Shown here piece after piece: positions 1 through 12,905 of a DNA stretch of 64,000 bases. Within the stretch, counting starts at the first letter, position 1. The number at the start of each line of letters is the position of its first letter. The notes beneath the pieces are model-generated. The model was not told the origin of the DNA. It made no database searches and saw only the letters and a program-made list of their open reading frames with translations. The stretch comes from Paralichthys olivaceus. Its lineage: Eukaryota; Chordata; Actinopteri; Pleuronectiformes; Paralichthyidae. Position numbers and translations under genes: made by a program. Where the stretch lies: NCBI RefSeq assembly GCF_024713975.1, contig NC_091113.1, forward strand, positions 7,576,501 to 7,640,500, written 5' to 3'.

Positions 1-2734
1 CCTCCTTCCTGACGATGAGCTCGAGGCTCTCCACCAGCACCTCCTTTTCCAGGCTGTGTAAGTTCTCATGTAGGTTTTCCTTCCTCCTGGGGGTGTACGG
101 CACAAAGTCGTCATCCTTGTGCAGGAAAACCACCGGCTCCTCTCGTACGCAGAAGAATATGACCTCCTGTTTGCAAAAGCACAGCGTGATAGGCATCAAA
201 TGATAGGTTTAATAGCAAACGCTTGCAGCCTTCGTCCGACCGCACCGCTTCCAAGAGCGACTGGAAACAATCTTTTGTCATATGACATGCAGCACATGAG
301 TAAGGAGCTTTCAAGAGGCCTGACGTATAATTTTGTCAATTTCATTTCAATTACGGTCAGTTTCTCGCTGCTGTAAGCAAAGACGTGAGATTATTTTTCC
401 ACTGGCACACATGACCACAACTTTCTGTTTGCTCAGTTCTACAATTCAGCCGCAGCCTCCACTGAGCACTTGACTCCTCAAATATTTACTGACAACACGG
501 CTAGAGAGAGCCCAGGCAGAGCAACTCTGACAAAAAACACAATCTACCAGATAACCTATCGACCATTCATGTCAGCTTTAGTGTAGTTGTCTAACATTCT
601 GGGTTACTTATGTGCATAAAAAGAAAATCACAGTGACCTCGTGTCCTTGCACCTGGAGCCTCTGGAGGACCTGTTTGAAGCCGTTCAGGCTCGGCTGACC
701 CATCCCGTACAGAGGGTAGGATCCCTTGACTTGGCGGAAGTTGGGCGCCCCATAGCTTCCTGTGGTGTTCAGGACATCTGCCTTGCTGTACACGTCCTGC
801 ACCATGAAGAACTCCCCCTGGAAAGCAAAGTCCCTGAATTCATTTTCAGAGCATGACTCTGTCACAAACAAACCAAATTCCACTCGAGCATTCATTAGCA
901 CCTGCAAACTCTCCAGAGCAAATATTGTGGATGGATAGAATGTGAAAATGAATTGCATTTGGATTGAATTTTAAGTTTTTTAGCTGAATTTATATAATTT
1001 CTTTTATCTTTTTTTTTTTTTATTTTATTTCCCACACTCAAATGCAAAAAGTCTAAATCTCTTCTTTGTCCTCTTTCTGTCGACAAACAACAACGCTGAT
1101 ACAGTCTGGTTACTCTATTGACTCAACAGATTTAATCTCTGTTCTGTCACCTCCATCTGCACAGGATCAGTCGAATTGTGTGTCAGTAGAGCAGATTTAA
1201 AACATTGTCATATTTTACAATTTCTATTGCAGTAGTAAAGGCTTGATTGTGCTTAATAAGAGGTTAACATTAATATAACTAGATAATCATATACACAGCT
1301 CACTGAAAACAAGGTAATGGTTCCAACAACTGGCTCCATGTTGGTAAAAAAAAAAAACCCACTTTGAATTCTTAAGTTCCGATTCAATAAGCACATTCAA
1401 CCTTTTGTGTTTGAACCACAAAAATATCAGTGGTACATAAATAAATTAACAGGAAGGTCAATCAGGAGGGGGAGGGTGGAAGGCCAAAACAGAAGGGAAG
1501 AGATGTGTCTTCAAATTCATCTGCTTTTATGTGGATATAAACTTCCATCCGTGTTTGCATTTCAACGTTTTTAAAACTAAAACAATCTCCATCCATACAA
1601 GGGCTTTAGCTCTGGATCAGTAATAATCTCTGGCCATGCTCCCACACGTATCACGTGATCAGGAGGAAGACTGTTTAATCTGCAACTGGTTGCTTAGTTA
1701 CAGAAAATATGAAGGAGAAACACAATGGTGAAAAATAAGACGAGTGATTACAGCGTCATCGTTTTCGAAAAAACATCCCAGTTTTGCCCACTACAACACA
1801 GATGTGGTGTTTTCAAACTAAAGCGGAGTCAGCAGCGTTTCTAAACGTCTCTGGTCAAGGTGCTTTTGAGCGTAGACTGCAGGCGTAAACACAGCAACAG
1901 TTCTACAGTTAAAACTAAAATGTGTGGCGTGAATGCAGCCTAACTATAGGTGGAACAACTGCCCTGTCCATGCATGTAAACAGAAGCTGTGTGTTAACAC
2001 TGATGAAACACTGCCTGCTGGACCGGCCACGGCAGACGAGGTGACAGAGCACTTCAAAGCCCTGATAGGAGGGTGACAACGAGTCCCGTTTCGGCGGCTG
2101 CGCCACATCATAAAACAACGCATGACAATGTTCCTGCACCGTTGTGCAATTTCGACATGGGAATGTGAAAAGGGGCAGAAATAGAGACCGGTGAGATGAT
2201 TCCACGTCTTTTCATGACAGTGCTCTTCTCAGAGTGTTGTTCCTACCTGCACCAGGTAGTGCTCGGGCATAGTTTCTGATATCCGGCCGAGTTTGTAGTT
2301 GGTCTTGAGGATTTCATCGTGAATCTGGAATTCCTGTCTGCAATTATACCTGTAAAGAGAACAGCACAGCAGGTCTGGGAGGTGAAAAGAGGTCAATTCA
2401 ATTATCAGCCACTATTTGCCCGGCCTGGATTGACAAATGAGATGATAACAGGGGCAAACACTCGGAGCGCAGGGTGGGGGGATGTCACCGCAGTGATCAA
2501 AGAAGATTAACACCCAATTGTGAGAACGTGGATTCGGGGAGGGACTTACGTGATGACGACAGGTGCGACTTTGTTGGTGATAATGGACTTGGCCTTGTTG
2601 TTGTGGATGTTGACTGTCTGAAAGGGGCTCATGTTAAGAGACTGCCTGCTGTTGGCCATCCCGTTGCCGTGGACACTCTCCAGTGGCGACGCTGCGGAAA
2701 TTGGCTGCTGTGCGGCACTGGCAGTTGTACCCAT
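1..2734 (-). CDS. pald1: Paladin, N-terminal coding exons 1-4 (partial, continues past left edge)
   Basis: Paladin is a cytosolic phosphatase-domain protein that modulates receptor-tyrosine-kinase and endothelial or neural-crest signalling; its own catalysis is doubtful (family knowledge). Four minus-strand coding exons are seen: 2734–2550, 2349–2247, 817–638 and 166–1. Each has AG/GT borders and the phases join without a break, giving 211 residues of a protein of about 850. The start is the ATG at 2734: it opens MGTTASAAQQ, a family-typical start with Gly2 placed for N-myristoylation. Recognisable blocks are NKVAPVVITYNC at the exon 1/2 junction, PEHYLVQ, GAPNFRQV, GMGQPSLNGF and the exon 4 block FCVREEPVVFLHKDDDFV. 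The CX5R phosphatase motifs lie in later exons outside the window. Orthology is strong because similarity holds across all four exons; which teleost duplicate (pald1a or pald1b) is not resolved. Confidence 0.93.
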
Positions 2735-3097
2735 GCTCCACAAGCAGCTGCGAATGACATCGCAGCAGACTCAGAAACAGGAAGCAAATACACTCACACA
2801 CCTACATAAAGGCCGGCACACAGCGGCAATACATACAGAATATTTGAGGAGGGACAACACAACAAAGTGAACCACACTTCTTCACTGATGTCAGACTTTT
2901 GGTTACAACTGAAATATCTCAGCAGGGATTTGAAGAAATGCATGAAATGAAATTCTGAAGGGAATAAACTGAAACTAGATGGTGAAATGTGATGATTGAT
3001 ACTGACTATTCCTGGGTTTCCTTGGTTTTAATTGAAAAACTACCCTGTTGATTTCCCAGACTCATTCATGGTCCCTAGAGGATACATTTTAATCCTC

Positions 3098-3376
3098 TGA
3101 CCCTTTATGTTAAACCATCATAAGGTCAAAATTTGTATCATGTAAAAAGCTGTTTTCAGACATGCATTGAACTCTGCATAATCTCCAGAAATTATCCAGA
3201 CGGGCTGCAGGCTGCAGAAAACACAAATGTCTTGGCTCTACCCAGACACCACCCCTTGCCTGAACGCTCCAGAGATTCTCTGTTGCTGTGAACGTGTCTG
3301 ACAATCTCCTGCTACGTTCTTCGCAATAAATCTTGGAGATATCTGAAAATGGTTTAACACTTTGGGTAAAGGTCAA
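3098..3376. mobile_element. Probable short non-autonomous inverted-repeat element
   Basis: The two ends are imperfect inverted repeats: the left end reads TGACCCTTTATGTTAAACC and the right end, reverse-complemented, reads TGACCTTTACCCAAAGTG then TTAAACC. A second inner pair shares TTTTCAGA. No transposase is present. The 88-codon minus-strand ORF inside is read as chance. The repeats are imperfect and the family is not named. Confidence 0.4.
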
Positions 3377-5100
3377 CTACTTCCAACAACAATGACATTC
3401 CCATCAGCCTCAGCTGTATCTAGCGTTTATGGCCAACATACTAAGATGTTGAACATACTCAACATCATCAAAAAGCTGGTAATTTCTGTTCTCTCTGCTT
3501 TTATCTCTTATTTATTAAAACTAATCACAGAAATGAAAAGACCCATGTCATAAATTTTAATCATATACTGGAAATAAATATCAAAAAGAGTATTTTTGAG
3601 TCAGATTGTGAGACAGTATTTATATTCAAATCATACAACTTGATACAGAGCACTCAGACCCCCACGCGAGCCAGCCGCATGTCTCAAGCAACCCTCTTCC
3701 CCTTTGAATAAACAGACAGCCTCGCAGGGAGCTCTGCAGATAAACAAACCAGTCTTCCGACAAGCTCAGGAACAACACTGCTCCTCGACATCAGTCACAA
3801 CATGCGGCTGATCAGGAACCTACAGCGTCACGTAAAGATACAAAAAGCACAGTACGTCACCCTACACAAAATCACAGATGCACATACTGTCACACTGAAG
3901 CTGCAAAGTGTTGTCCAAGAGCACAGAATCAATCCAACATCAATATCTACTTCATGTGACACGGCAGAGCGACACGTCTGAGCTCACAGCAGCTCTGTGT
4001 GATCTGCAGCTTTGAACCGAAAGGACTGTGATTGAGCAGAGAGCCTCTGAGAGAGAGAGAGAGGAGCCGGGTGAGTCACCACTACTCTCGTCTTTGTTGC
4101 GCCTGGCGATGAGTGGGCAGGTCGACCTTGTATTGATTCTCTTATCAAGGGTCAGTCGACAAGATATTCATTTTCTTGTTAATCTGTCTGCTGACACAGA
4201 TTTAAAAAATGTTTCAAAAAACATCTCACATGTTTTTACAGCTTGAAACACGATCACATAAATGCAGAGAAAACAGCCCAGAGAGTAAAAAGAAGTTCAG
4301 ACTCTACCCAGTAATAAAATGTAACTTCCATAAAAGGAAACTAAGTTTTCAAGAATACTGTGCCCCAGCCGCCCTGACCTATTTGAGTCATCACCACATA
4401 CCAAAAGCATCTCCGCTGCCATCATTTCTTTGACTACCACGAGAAAAACAACAAAAACCTACACGCCAGCAACAATCCACTAAACTCTGACATCTTACGT
4501 GTGCGATGAGGAGCGATCTGTGCTCGCAGACCCTTTTCTCTGCTGCTTGTTTTCCGCCATGGTCCAGAAGGAGTGTGAGAACTTGGCATCCAATCCAAAG
4601 AGAAATCTTCCCTTTCTGATTCCCCGTGCCCACCCCCGCTCAGTGGGAAACACCCCTCATGGGAGCTCAAAGCGCTCGGCTGCTTGGCACAGTTGGGCAA
4701 AAACTTCTTCCGAGAGCTCTCAGGGAACGTCCTCCACGTCCCGGGTCTTATCTCCTGTCTGATGTTGGGGAGTCAATTCATGCGGCAGACTCGAGTCTCC
4801 GCTGAGGGGACCTGGGGAAGCAGTGGTACATCTGGCAGCCAGATGGCAAATGTTCAGCTCTCTTTCACAGGGACAGGCTGTGCACAAAGACCACACAGTT
4901 GACTCTAATACTGTACGGTCAGGATGTCACTGTTTTTTTATGTGAAATTTGAACTGCTGTTTGAATGTTGGACAATTTTAAGTATTTGAACTGTATTGAC
5001 CTGATTGAAATCTAGAACTACATCAAAGCATTTAAAGAAGTTGCCTTGCGGTCCAGCAGAGGGTGCTCAAATGAATAATGTTCCAGTTCAAAACATAGAG

Positions 5101-5235
5101 ACGAAATAAAGATATAGACGATATGGCTGCTCCCCAAAAGTGAGGCCAAAGCATGTCAATGGCTGGTCTCAGTATAGGTCATAAATTCCACCTCCTCCAT
5201 GTTTGCAACATGGACTAAACTAAAAAGAAAAAAGG
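5101..5235 (+). repeat. Dispersed repeat family A, copy 1
   Basis: Shares an ordered set of words with copies near 40.7, 45.0 and 51.7 kb: 'CCCCAAAAGTGAGGCCAAAG', then 'AGGTCATAAATTCCACC', 'CCTCCATGTT' and a TGGACTAAACTAAAAAG tail. It has diverged from the other copies and encodes nothing. Confidence 0.6.
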
Positions 5236-8012
5236 TGGTTTCATTGCATAAAAAAATTGAAACAAAGCATCGCAATATTTAAAAAAGATATTAGATGTGG
5301 ACTGTGTCTCTGACTTCCTATTTGGACTGAAAACTGAGCTTACAGTCTCTACAGTAAAAGACATTTACACAGTGAACTATGTTCATTCTCTGTCACTTTA
5401 AGGAGATTTAATCAGTAGGTTTCCTTCACCCACCACCACAGTCATGCATGATAATATGCATGTTCCTATGTGGTTCAGTTGAAGGTTATAAAACACTCTG
5501 GAGACAGATTCTCCCACTCGTCCACATGCTAAAACTTCCTATGCCTTCTCCAATGTAAAGTACTTCTTCTATGAAACGTCTGAGCGTTAAATGAGGCTAA
5601 CTGATACTTCTTGACAGAAACTTCAGTTTTACCGAGGTCATAATACAGTAGCTTGCTCACTGAAAGGGATACATTAGAAACTCTACTGTGTTTACGGCCT
5701 GTCACATCAGCTTTGAGACCATGATACACTAAGAAGTACCTGCTACAAAGCAAGCTCAGCTGATGGGCCACACGGCGTTCAGCATGGGCAGGCCTGGTCT
5801 AGCGCACGGGCATCTGGGGCGGAGGCCTGAGTAGAAATAGCCCTCAGTCATAAACATCCTCCTGCAGAGCCAATCATGACATCTCATTAGAGAGGCTGTT
5901 TATCCCTTGTGTAACCCAGAGTAGGGTCACGCTGCGCGAGGGGCCAATAAAACGACAAGACAAACTTGCGACAACATGAAACAACAATGCTGAAATCTTG
6001 TCTGTGCCACTGTCAGCCAGGCTGTGAACAGCTGGTCAAAGTTAGCCAGTGGCCCTAATATTTAAATTCAAGGATGGAATGGTTGGACAAAAAAAAAAAC
6101 CCATGGAAACTGGAGTCTCCTGCCAGCCTACCAGCATTGCTCTATTCAGTGCTGCCCTATTTAAATTCAGCCAGTGTCCCAACTTTGCAGTAGGAGCGTC
6201 TTCAGACAAAAGGGCCCGAGTGCAGACAGGAAGAAGCATGCAGCTGCAGGATGCATCTGTTGGTGGCCCAGAGGAAGGATGCAGGGCGCTCTTCATTCAC
6301 AAGAGATGCAGGGGTTCAAGAGAGGTGGGTATCACATTGTAGCGCTGAGAAGATCTTTTCACACGAACTAGAAAAACATTTCAAAATGAATTCAACTTGC
6401 TTCCCTGGCAAAACTGCACTTATCATTCAAGGATCCAGGGGCAATTTGGTCTTCACAGAGGACACTCGTTCAGTCGGGCAATGTTAAACCTGAAAGCCCA
6501 CTGACCGCACAAAACCACATAAAATGACTGATGTGAATATGCTGACTTATTAAAACATTGAGTGTGTGCAGCTTTAGAAATCTGACAACAAAACATGCAA
6601 GAATGCAAAGACTGCTCAGGATTTCTCAAACACAATTTATTCCAAATAAGGATCCAGATTTTTTCGGTCTTGATACAATGACCCACAGTTTCTCACTCAT
6701 CACAGGATACTAGACCAGCAAAACCCTTCAATGCAACCCGGTCACACACCCCCAGGCAGAGGAAGTATAAGCACACCTTGACAGGAAATGCTTAGTAGTA
6801 CGCTCTGTAACTTCCTCCCTGCAGCTGTACACATATTTCACCAATGAGGTTCAGGGTTGCATACAGGCGTGATTCCACAGGACACTGCTAGTTCCTGAGC
6901 TAAATATCAGCATTGTGCGGAAATCAGCTCAGCGCCTCCTCTGCTTAAAATCTTTTTCTGCTTTCCTTCAACTGTTCCAAAAAACCTTATTGTGAGTTTG
7001 TGTAAACGAACAGCTCCGATGTTTGTTTTGGTTTAAAATAAATCACCCAACAGCATGTTCAGAAAGAGACTGTGGCGAAAAAGGAAGCCATGCGGTGCAT
7101 TGTTCAAGGATGCAATTTCCAAATCTGATCAAACTACCCCGGAATAGGTTCTGCACTGAAACACAGATAGTCCAGATAAAGTGCACAAAATGAATAACAA
7201 CTCACAGGGACGCCATGAATGAGAGAAACATGACATAAATCACTTGAATAACCTTTAGCCTCCTACATGCTTGCTTTCATCACAGTTGGACAGTGAGCTG
7301 CTAAAAATGGTGCGCAAATCTATTTTTAAAACACTGCCTGTAATTTATTTCGTTTCAGGATGGCAATTTTATCCCCCTATGATTTCCAGGCTGCAGTAAC
7401 GTGGCTTTCATTTTTCTGAACCCCAGCATCTGACCACACTATTCTGTCAGCAGCAGCAGCACGGGGACGACTGACAGCAAATTTTTTTATACTTCCCTTA
7501 GCTCTCGGCTACGGCAGATTTTACACTGATTTGTTAACCTGTTTCCTCTCAGATTGAAATGTGTAAGCTGGTGTATGTGTAAACAAATTCTGAGTGAGCA
7601 GCTTCCTTTTCTGAGTTGGCGTGGGACGCGGGGATCCTGTCAGGCAGGCGCTGGTCGTTTGGTACAAAGGAATGAGAGCTGATAAACTTCATCACAAGAA
7701 GAATGTAGCTTTGAGACTATAAAACATAGCTGGTGTTGTAACAGAATATTTAAGCCAAATGAACAACCCTCAGCAAAATGAAAAGTGGCTTTATATCCCA
7801 TAATAGATACAGATAAACTCTGTAGTTTGAAAAGGCTACATAGTTCAGTCGTTTCAGTCTGAAGTCTCAGATTAAATCACGCCGGGCATCAGCAACGTGT
7901 GCCATTTCCTTTTGTATCCTTCCGAGACATACTGATGACCTTTCTAACGACCACAAGCCTGCAGCAGGAGGCATATCATAAAACAGAGAAAGCAGAAGAA
8001 TCAAAATTGTAC

Positions 8013-8058
8013 CTGACATTCAGCTGTCCAGTCCACCATCCGAGAGGTGCTTGAGTCT
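8013..8058 (-). other. pald1: Candidate non-coding leader exon of pald1
   Basis: On the minus strand a long pyrimidine tract ends in an AG at 8059, followed by 46 nt and a GTACAA donor. This is a well-formed internal exon in the 8.7 kb between the pald1 start codon and its likely promoter. It holds an ATG whose frame stays open to the donor. It would join the acceptor at about 2748, 13 nt upstream of the pald1 ATG. No transcript evidence is available, so linkage to pald1 is inferred from strand, splice signals and position. Confidence 0.35.
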
Positions 8059-11000
8059 CTGAGGAACGCAATGAGGGAGAAAAAAAAAGAAGAGAGAATA
8101 GAGGGTTAAAAATAAACCAAAATGACAGCTCTCCAGCAAGGCGACGGCACTGGTCTCAGTCGGACATCCTTGCTGGCATCTGGTCTGTGAGGTAATCTGC
8201 CTCTCTCTGGCCGGCGATCGCACTACGGCAGGCGGCGGTCTCGCATCATAACGCGCCCTAATAACGCGAGTCAATGAACGCGTCCTTCAAGACAGATCCC
8301 AGACAGGCACTCAGCGGGAGAAGGCAAGGGTGGGAGGGGGGTTGACACAGCTCTCTGTCTGTCTGAGGTTTAGATGTGTGACAGCATGCTCCCTCATTTT
8401 TTTTGTTTTACTTTTTTGTATGCAGGGCTGCTCGTGTATACATAGGTCTGTGTGTTTGTGTGTAAGTGTGATGTGTATGAGTAGAGAGGATGTGGAGGCG
8501 GACCCACGGCGCCTTGCTCATCCTCCACTTAACTGTCCAATTGCTATCAGAGCCTCCTGGCAACACAACGCCTCCCACACATGGCAGACCTTTGAAACAA
8601 GTGTCTCTGACACATAGATTAAACCTGCACTTTACTGAACTTATTACAGTTAGCCCTCAGCCGTTAACCCTGATGTAATGTAGACGTGCCAAGAGGCTGA
8701 CGATCTCTAACAACTGCACACAGATGACATCACGTAAGCCTAATTCACTACGATGCTCTAATTACTCCATTCATTAGTGGTTAACACATGCCATGTTGAA
8801 GGCAAACAGGCTTACAGCTGGGCAAATACTCAGATTTAAGCCTGAGGTTCAGCTGCAGAGGGGCTGTGTGCTGTGAGGTCAGAGAAACTTACCATGCACC
8901 CAGTGTCCTATTTCATCCTGTGGGCTGTTCAGGGTGAGAACAAAGTGAGGAGAGCGTCCAGTAATATTATACTGCTGCAAACCCAAGCTCGCACAAATCA
9001 CAAATTTTGGCAAACATACTTGAAATCATCTACAAAGGCAGCCACATACCTGTATCTTTACTGTGGCTGCCTGTGAGAATATTTTCTTACAAAGCTGTGT
9101 GCAATCAACAGTCTTTCACAAGATAATACCCCAAATCAAGCTTATTTAGAAAGGTGGAGTGGTTTTTGAGATATGGATGTAAAAATCTACTGCTGCCACA
9201 CCTGTTCCTTCCTTCCTGCAGCAACGCAACCCAAGCCTCTTCTTGTTCTTGCAACACCACGAGTGCGAAACAAAACCCTCCCATGCACCGCAAACCTCAG
9301 AAACTGGATGAATCAATCAAGGGAGTGGGCGGTCATGAACACGATTTTGATTTTCTCAGGGCTGAGTAACGGAATCTAGAAAATAAATAATGTGACATCT
9401 AATTATTCTGATGGGTACAAATTCTTTATTTCCTTCCATTTGAGACAGAGCACAGGTCCGAGTATAAGAGAATGAGAAGAACATGATGTGTGACAGATTC
9501 TAAGAAACATGCCCTTTGCTAGAGTTTCGCAATGGAATATGTTAAATACGGCTAATATCAGCAGTCTTTTCCAAATCCTTCCTCAGGCCTGTGGTCTGTC
9601 TCACTCTGAAAAGGCTTTCCTAAATGCCTTGTACCAGTAATTAAAAACGATAATAAGATTCAATATGATCTTTTAATGGCTGTATGAACACATCTCTGCC
9701 TCTTTCCCCCCATTTCAAAGATATAAGTGACTTAAAAATGTATTCACAAACACAAAACCTTACAATGAATCAAAAATACCAGAGGGGATCAATTGTAGGA
9801 CGATGCAATATTCTCTTGAGTACCACAATCAAATATGACACCTTGTGGTAATTATTATCCAGTGCACTCAGGCGTGCACAAGAGACTTTCATTTAGAGGG
9901 ACACAGATGTTCATTATATTATGATGGACAACTACTTCAACTGCAAACAGGTGTTTGTGCGGCAATTTGGCACAACGTCACTGTACAGACTGTGAATCTG
10001 GATCAAAACAATCAGAGTTTAAAATCAACCATTTCTCATTTTCTGGGTTTTAGGGGGTAAACTTGGCCAAAGAAACACGAAATCTATCTAGTGTATCAAA
10101 TACCAACCAACATGCCTACTGAGTATAAATGGTGTATAATAAATCGAAAGCTATGCCAAGATTTCTCAACATTTCAAGTTGAGTCTGGGAGGTGTGAAGT
10201 GTCTGACCTCTCCCTCTTAAACCGAGAATAAGCAGCTCAATCATTTATGATCCGGGGCGTCCATTCACCGAGGAGTTTCATGCTCTCACTGTTGATTAAT
10301 TGTGATGTTCACGGTTTGATCTGCGCTCTCGGTTGTCACGAGCCGGTTTCTGTCTCCAACCCCCCGGGATGGAGGTGAGGGTAAAGTGATATTGAGAGGA
10401 GACCCATCCCAGCTGGACGGGATAAATCAAACAAAAGGCCGGACTACAATACATCAAACGGCATCATGTGCTTTGTCTGACTGCACCATAAGACTTTTTA
10501 TACTTAACATGGCAAGACCGAACATCTCATGGTACATGGTCATGAATACTGATCTAAGACTATCTGGAAAACTAGGAAAGGGACATGCACATGTACTTTT
10601 TCTTCCTATGAGCCAGTGAAGTATTATAGTTTATAGTTAGCTTCATCATAACAAGTGGATTCAAGCCATAGGAGCAAGAGCTAGATATCCTCCAGAATTG
10701 GGACAAACAAACAACTATTGCTGCAGAACATGAGCTTCATGATTTATCTCTTAAACCAGGAATAAGTGCCAATAAGAATTGTTGATGTAGCATGAAAAGA
10801 ATTGGTTTTTAACAGTAAGGTTGAGCATGCATGTTCAAGCTGGACCATAAGAAAACATATTTCTAGGTCATCTTAGTGGGTTTCCATCATTTTCAACCAC
10901 ATATGACATATATATATGATATACATGAGTACATGAAATATGTATGGATCACTAAATTATAGATTTGTTATTAATGTTTTCCATGTGTAGAAGTGTTTGT

Positions 11001-11434
11001 TGCATGGACCCACAACACATCGCATGCAAAAATGTTTGTTTTTACAGGGAAATAAAGAATACATTGAAATGTTCTGATTGTGTGCTTGTTTGTGTGTGTT
11101 TATCTACCGATGAGCCCCAACCTGAGGTCACTGGGTTTTATTTCCATCACAGTCTGAGAGCAAATCAATGAGTGGATGCGGAGCACAATGAAGTGCAGGC
11201 ATGGAGAGTTGGGTGGGGGGGTGCCAAGCACATGTAAGCCCCATCAGCCACACAAACACTTCATGGAAATAACCTCACGTTTAAACACACTGCTCTGCCG
11301 CTGCTTCACACAACGCAATGTCAATAAAGCTACAGTGAACCCGGTGGACTCTTTGCATCCGATGCGTCGTGGATGTGAACTTTTAATCCGCCGTGCATCG
11401 TGCAGCGACGACCGCAAACTTTACAGCTACTCAC

Positions 11435-11660
11435 CATTTCAGCACACGGTGGATGAAAAAGCGTCCGGAGCCGGAGAGAGGCGGTTTCCTGGGCTCAGGT
11501 TGTCCGCTGTGGGGGATGAATCCGCGCTGCTCCGCTCTCGCTTTGTGCCGGAGGAGAAAACATCCATTGATTTTTTCTCCTCTTTTTCTGTCTTTTCTCC
11601 GGAGATTTACGAGGAAAAGGGTCTTCGCTATGTGGATGAAGACGCAAGGCGCATGCGCAC
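11435..11660 (-). other. pald1: Candidate first (5' UTR) exon and promoter of pald1
   Basis: A GC- and CpG-rich patch stands out from the AT-rich surroundings. On the minus strand it ends in a strong donor (ATG|GTGAGT, border at 11435). Its upstream edge holds an NRF1-type palindrome typical of TATA-less vertebrate promoters. It lies about 1.2 kb from the divergent nodal start, where the pald1 promoter would be expected. The upper border is approximate. The 173-codon plus-strand ORF across it has no recognised homology and is treated as chance. Confidence 0.45.
11649..11658. promoter_or_regulatory. NRF1-type palindrome GCGCATGCGC
   Basis: A perfect 10-bp palindrome matching the NRF1 core sits at the outer edge of the CpG-rich patch assigned as the pald1 first exon. 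NRF1 sites of this form usually lie within about 100 bp of transcription starts in CpG-type promoters. The sequence is seen directly; its activity is inferred. Confidence 0.5.
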
Positions 11661-11697
11661 AATGCGGGTCATCCTCGGGTTGCTCCCTGCAAGTTAA

Positions 11698-12847
11698 AAA
11701 TATGAAGATCCAATTCTATCAAAGTTTAAAAAGTAAAGTTGATGCTGTTCTATACCTGCAGAGAACAGGTTAAAACACACGGTGATCTTCAGTGCATATA
11801 CTCAAACATCAGTGCCCCCACTGCATAAAGCTTATGTAGAAAATATTTTAGGAATGTAATAAACATAATTGCATGCAAATTCAAAACACTTTAAAAAAAA
11901 GTAGTCTGTGGCAAGGTCCCAAAAATTCAGTACCGACTGTAAAAGCTGTAAAATAATGAAAAGACTTTATGAATTTCATAAGAAAATTCAGGAAGTTACA
12001 TTTGATAAAGAGAGATAAAGTAGTTTCCTGTTTACTTCCTCTCCTGCTGGGCCTGATAGTTAATCTGATGTCAATATTAAGTTTTCATTTAATTTATCTT
12101 ACAGTACACTTTTATTTTTGTGATTCACAATTTATAAAGGTCAATAAAGAAAGCTGCCATGTTAACTTTAACTTTTATCATGTATTTTCCTATTTTACAA
12201 CAGGGAAAGAACGCCCATGAAAAGAAGTGATAGCAAAACGATCATAAATCAAAATGCAGACATCATATTTTTGAGACAATTCTTCAAATGCAATATATTA
12301 ATTCTAGCAGTAACCTGGACTGTTCGGGAGACACAAAAATGTTTAAATTCATCTTTCATTTAGGGTGAAGCCTTAAATGCTCACTACTCTGAAGCTGTGC
12401 AACACATTTTTTCTCTTTGTAATAAAGGCCTGTGTGTACAAGAGAGAATATAGTGCAGACAATACAACACATGAGGAGCTGGACAAGTGTCATTTGTAAA
12501 CCTGACATGTATTTTATGTAAATGTCTTGTTTCATTAGTCTGTGGCTAATAAGCCCAGCTCTCTGCAGTCCATTTCAGTGTTTAGTGGACTACATTGGGA
12601 AAGGCTAACAATTAGTGTAAGCCAAATAGCTGGAACAATTGGTCCACGGATGGGGAGTCAGGCTGCAGAAGCGAACCAAAGATCGTGGCAGCAAACAAAA
12701 AGTTGCGGGTCTTGTAAACACGCACCCTGGCGCCTCATTACCAAGTGAATGGATGATGAGCTGTCAGGTAACAAGTCTTGAGGACGCATGTCAATTTCCT
12801 TTAATGTTCTCAGCTACTTGTTAAACATGGGAGGGGGTGGGTGAGGG
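11698..12847. other. Intergenic region between divergent pald1 and nodal
   Basis: About 1.15 kb separates the pald1 promoter candidate from the nodal TATA box. It is AT-rich and holds no credible ORF or RNA gene. It is the natural place for proximal nodal control elements, but I cannot assign individual sites beyond the TATA box. Confidence 0.4.
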
Positions 12848-12855
12848 TATATAAG
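12848..12855 (+). promoter_or_regulatory. TATA box of the nodal gene
   Basis: TATATAAG lies 51 bp upstream of the nodal ATG, directly after a G-rich stretch. The expected transcription start is around 12,875–12,885, giving a very short 5' UTR of about 20–30 nt. A TATA box suits a tightly regulated developmental gene. Confidence 0.7.
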
Positions 12856-12905
12856 ACACCCCTAATCCACCAGCCAGAGGAATTTGTCATTAACCGGACT
12901 AAAAC

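Larger units (their letters stand above)
2735..8012. other. pald1 5' intron, no coding exon seen
   Basis: Apart from one likely inverted-repeat element near 3.1–3.4 kb and one dispersed repeat near 5.1–5.2 kb, no feature is recognised. Short ORFs in all frames lack splice context or family similarity. Taken as intron between the pald1 leader and its first coding exon. Confidence 0.5.

Noticed and set aside
11176..11697. 173-codon plus-strand ORF, the second longest in the window.
   Set aside because: No recognisable domains. It covers the CpG-rich patch whose minus strand shows a pald1 leader donor, and GC-rich sequence keeps frames open by chance.
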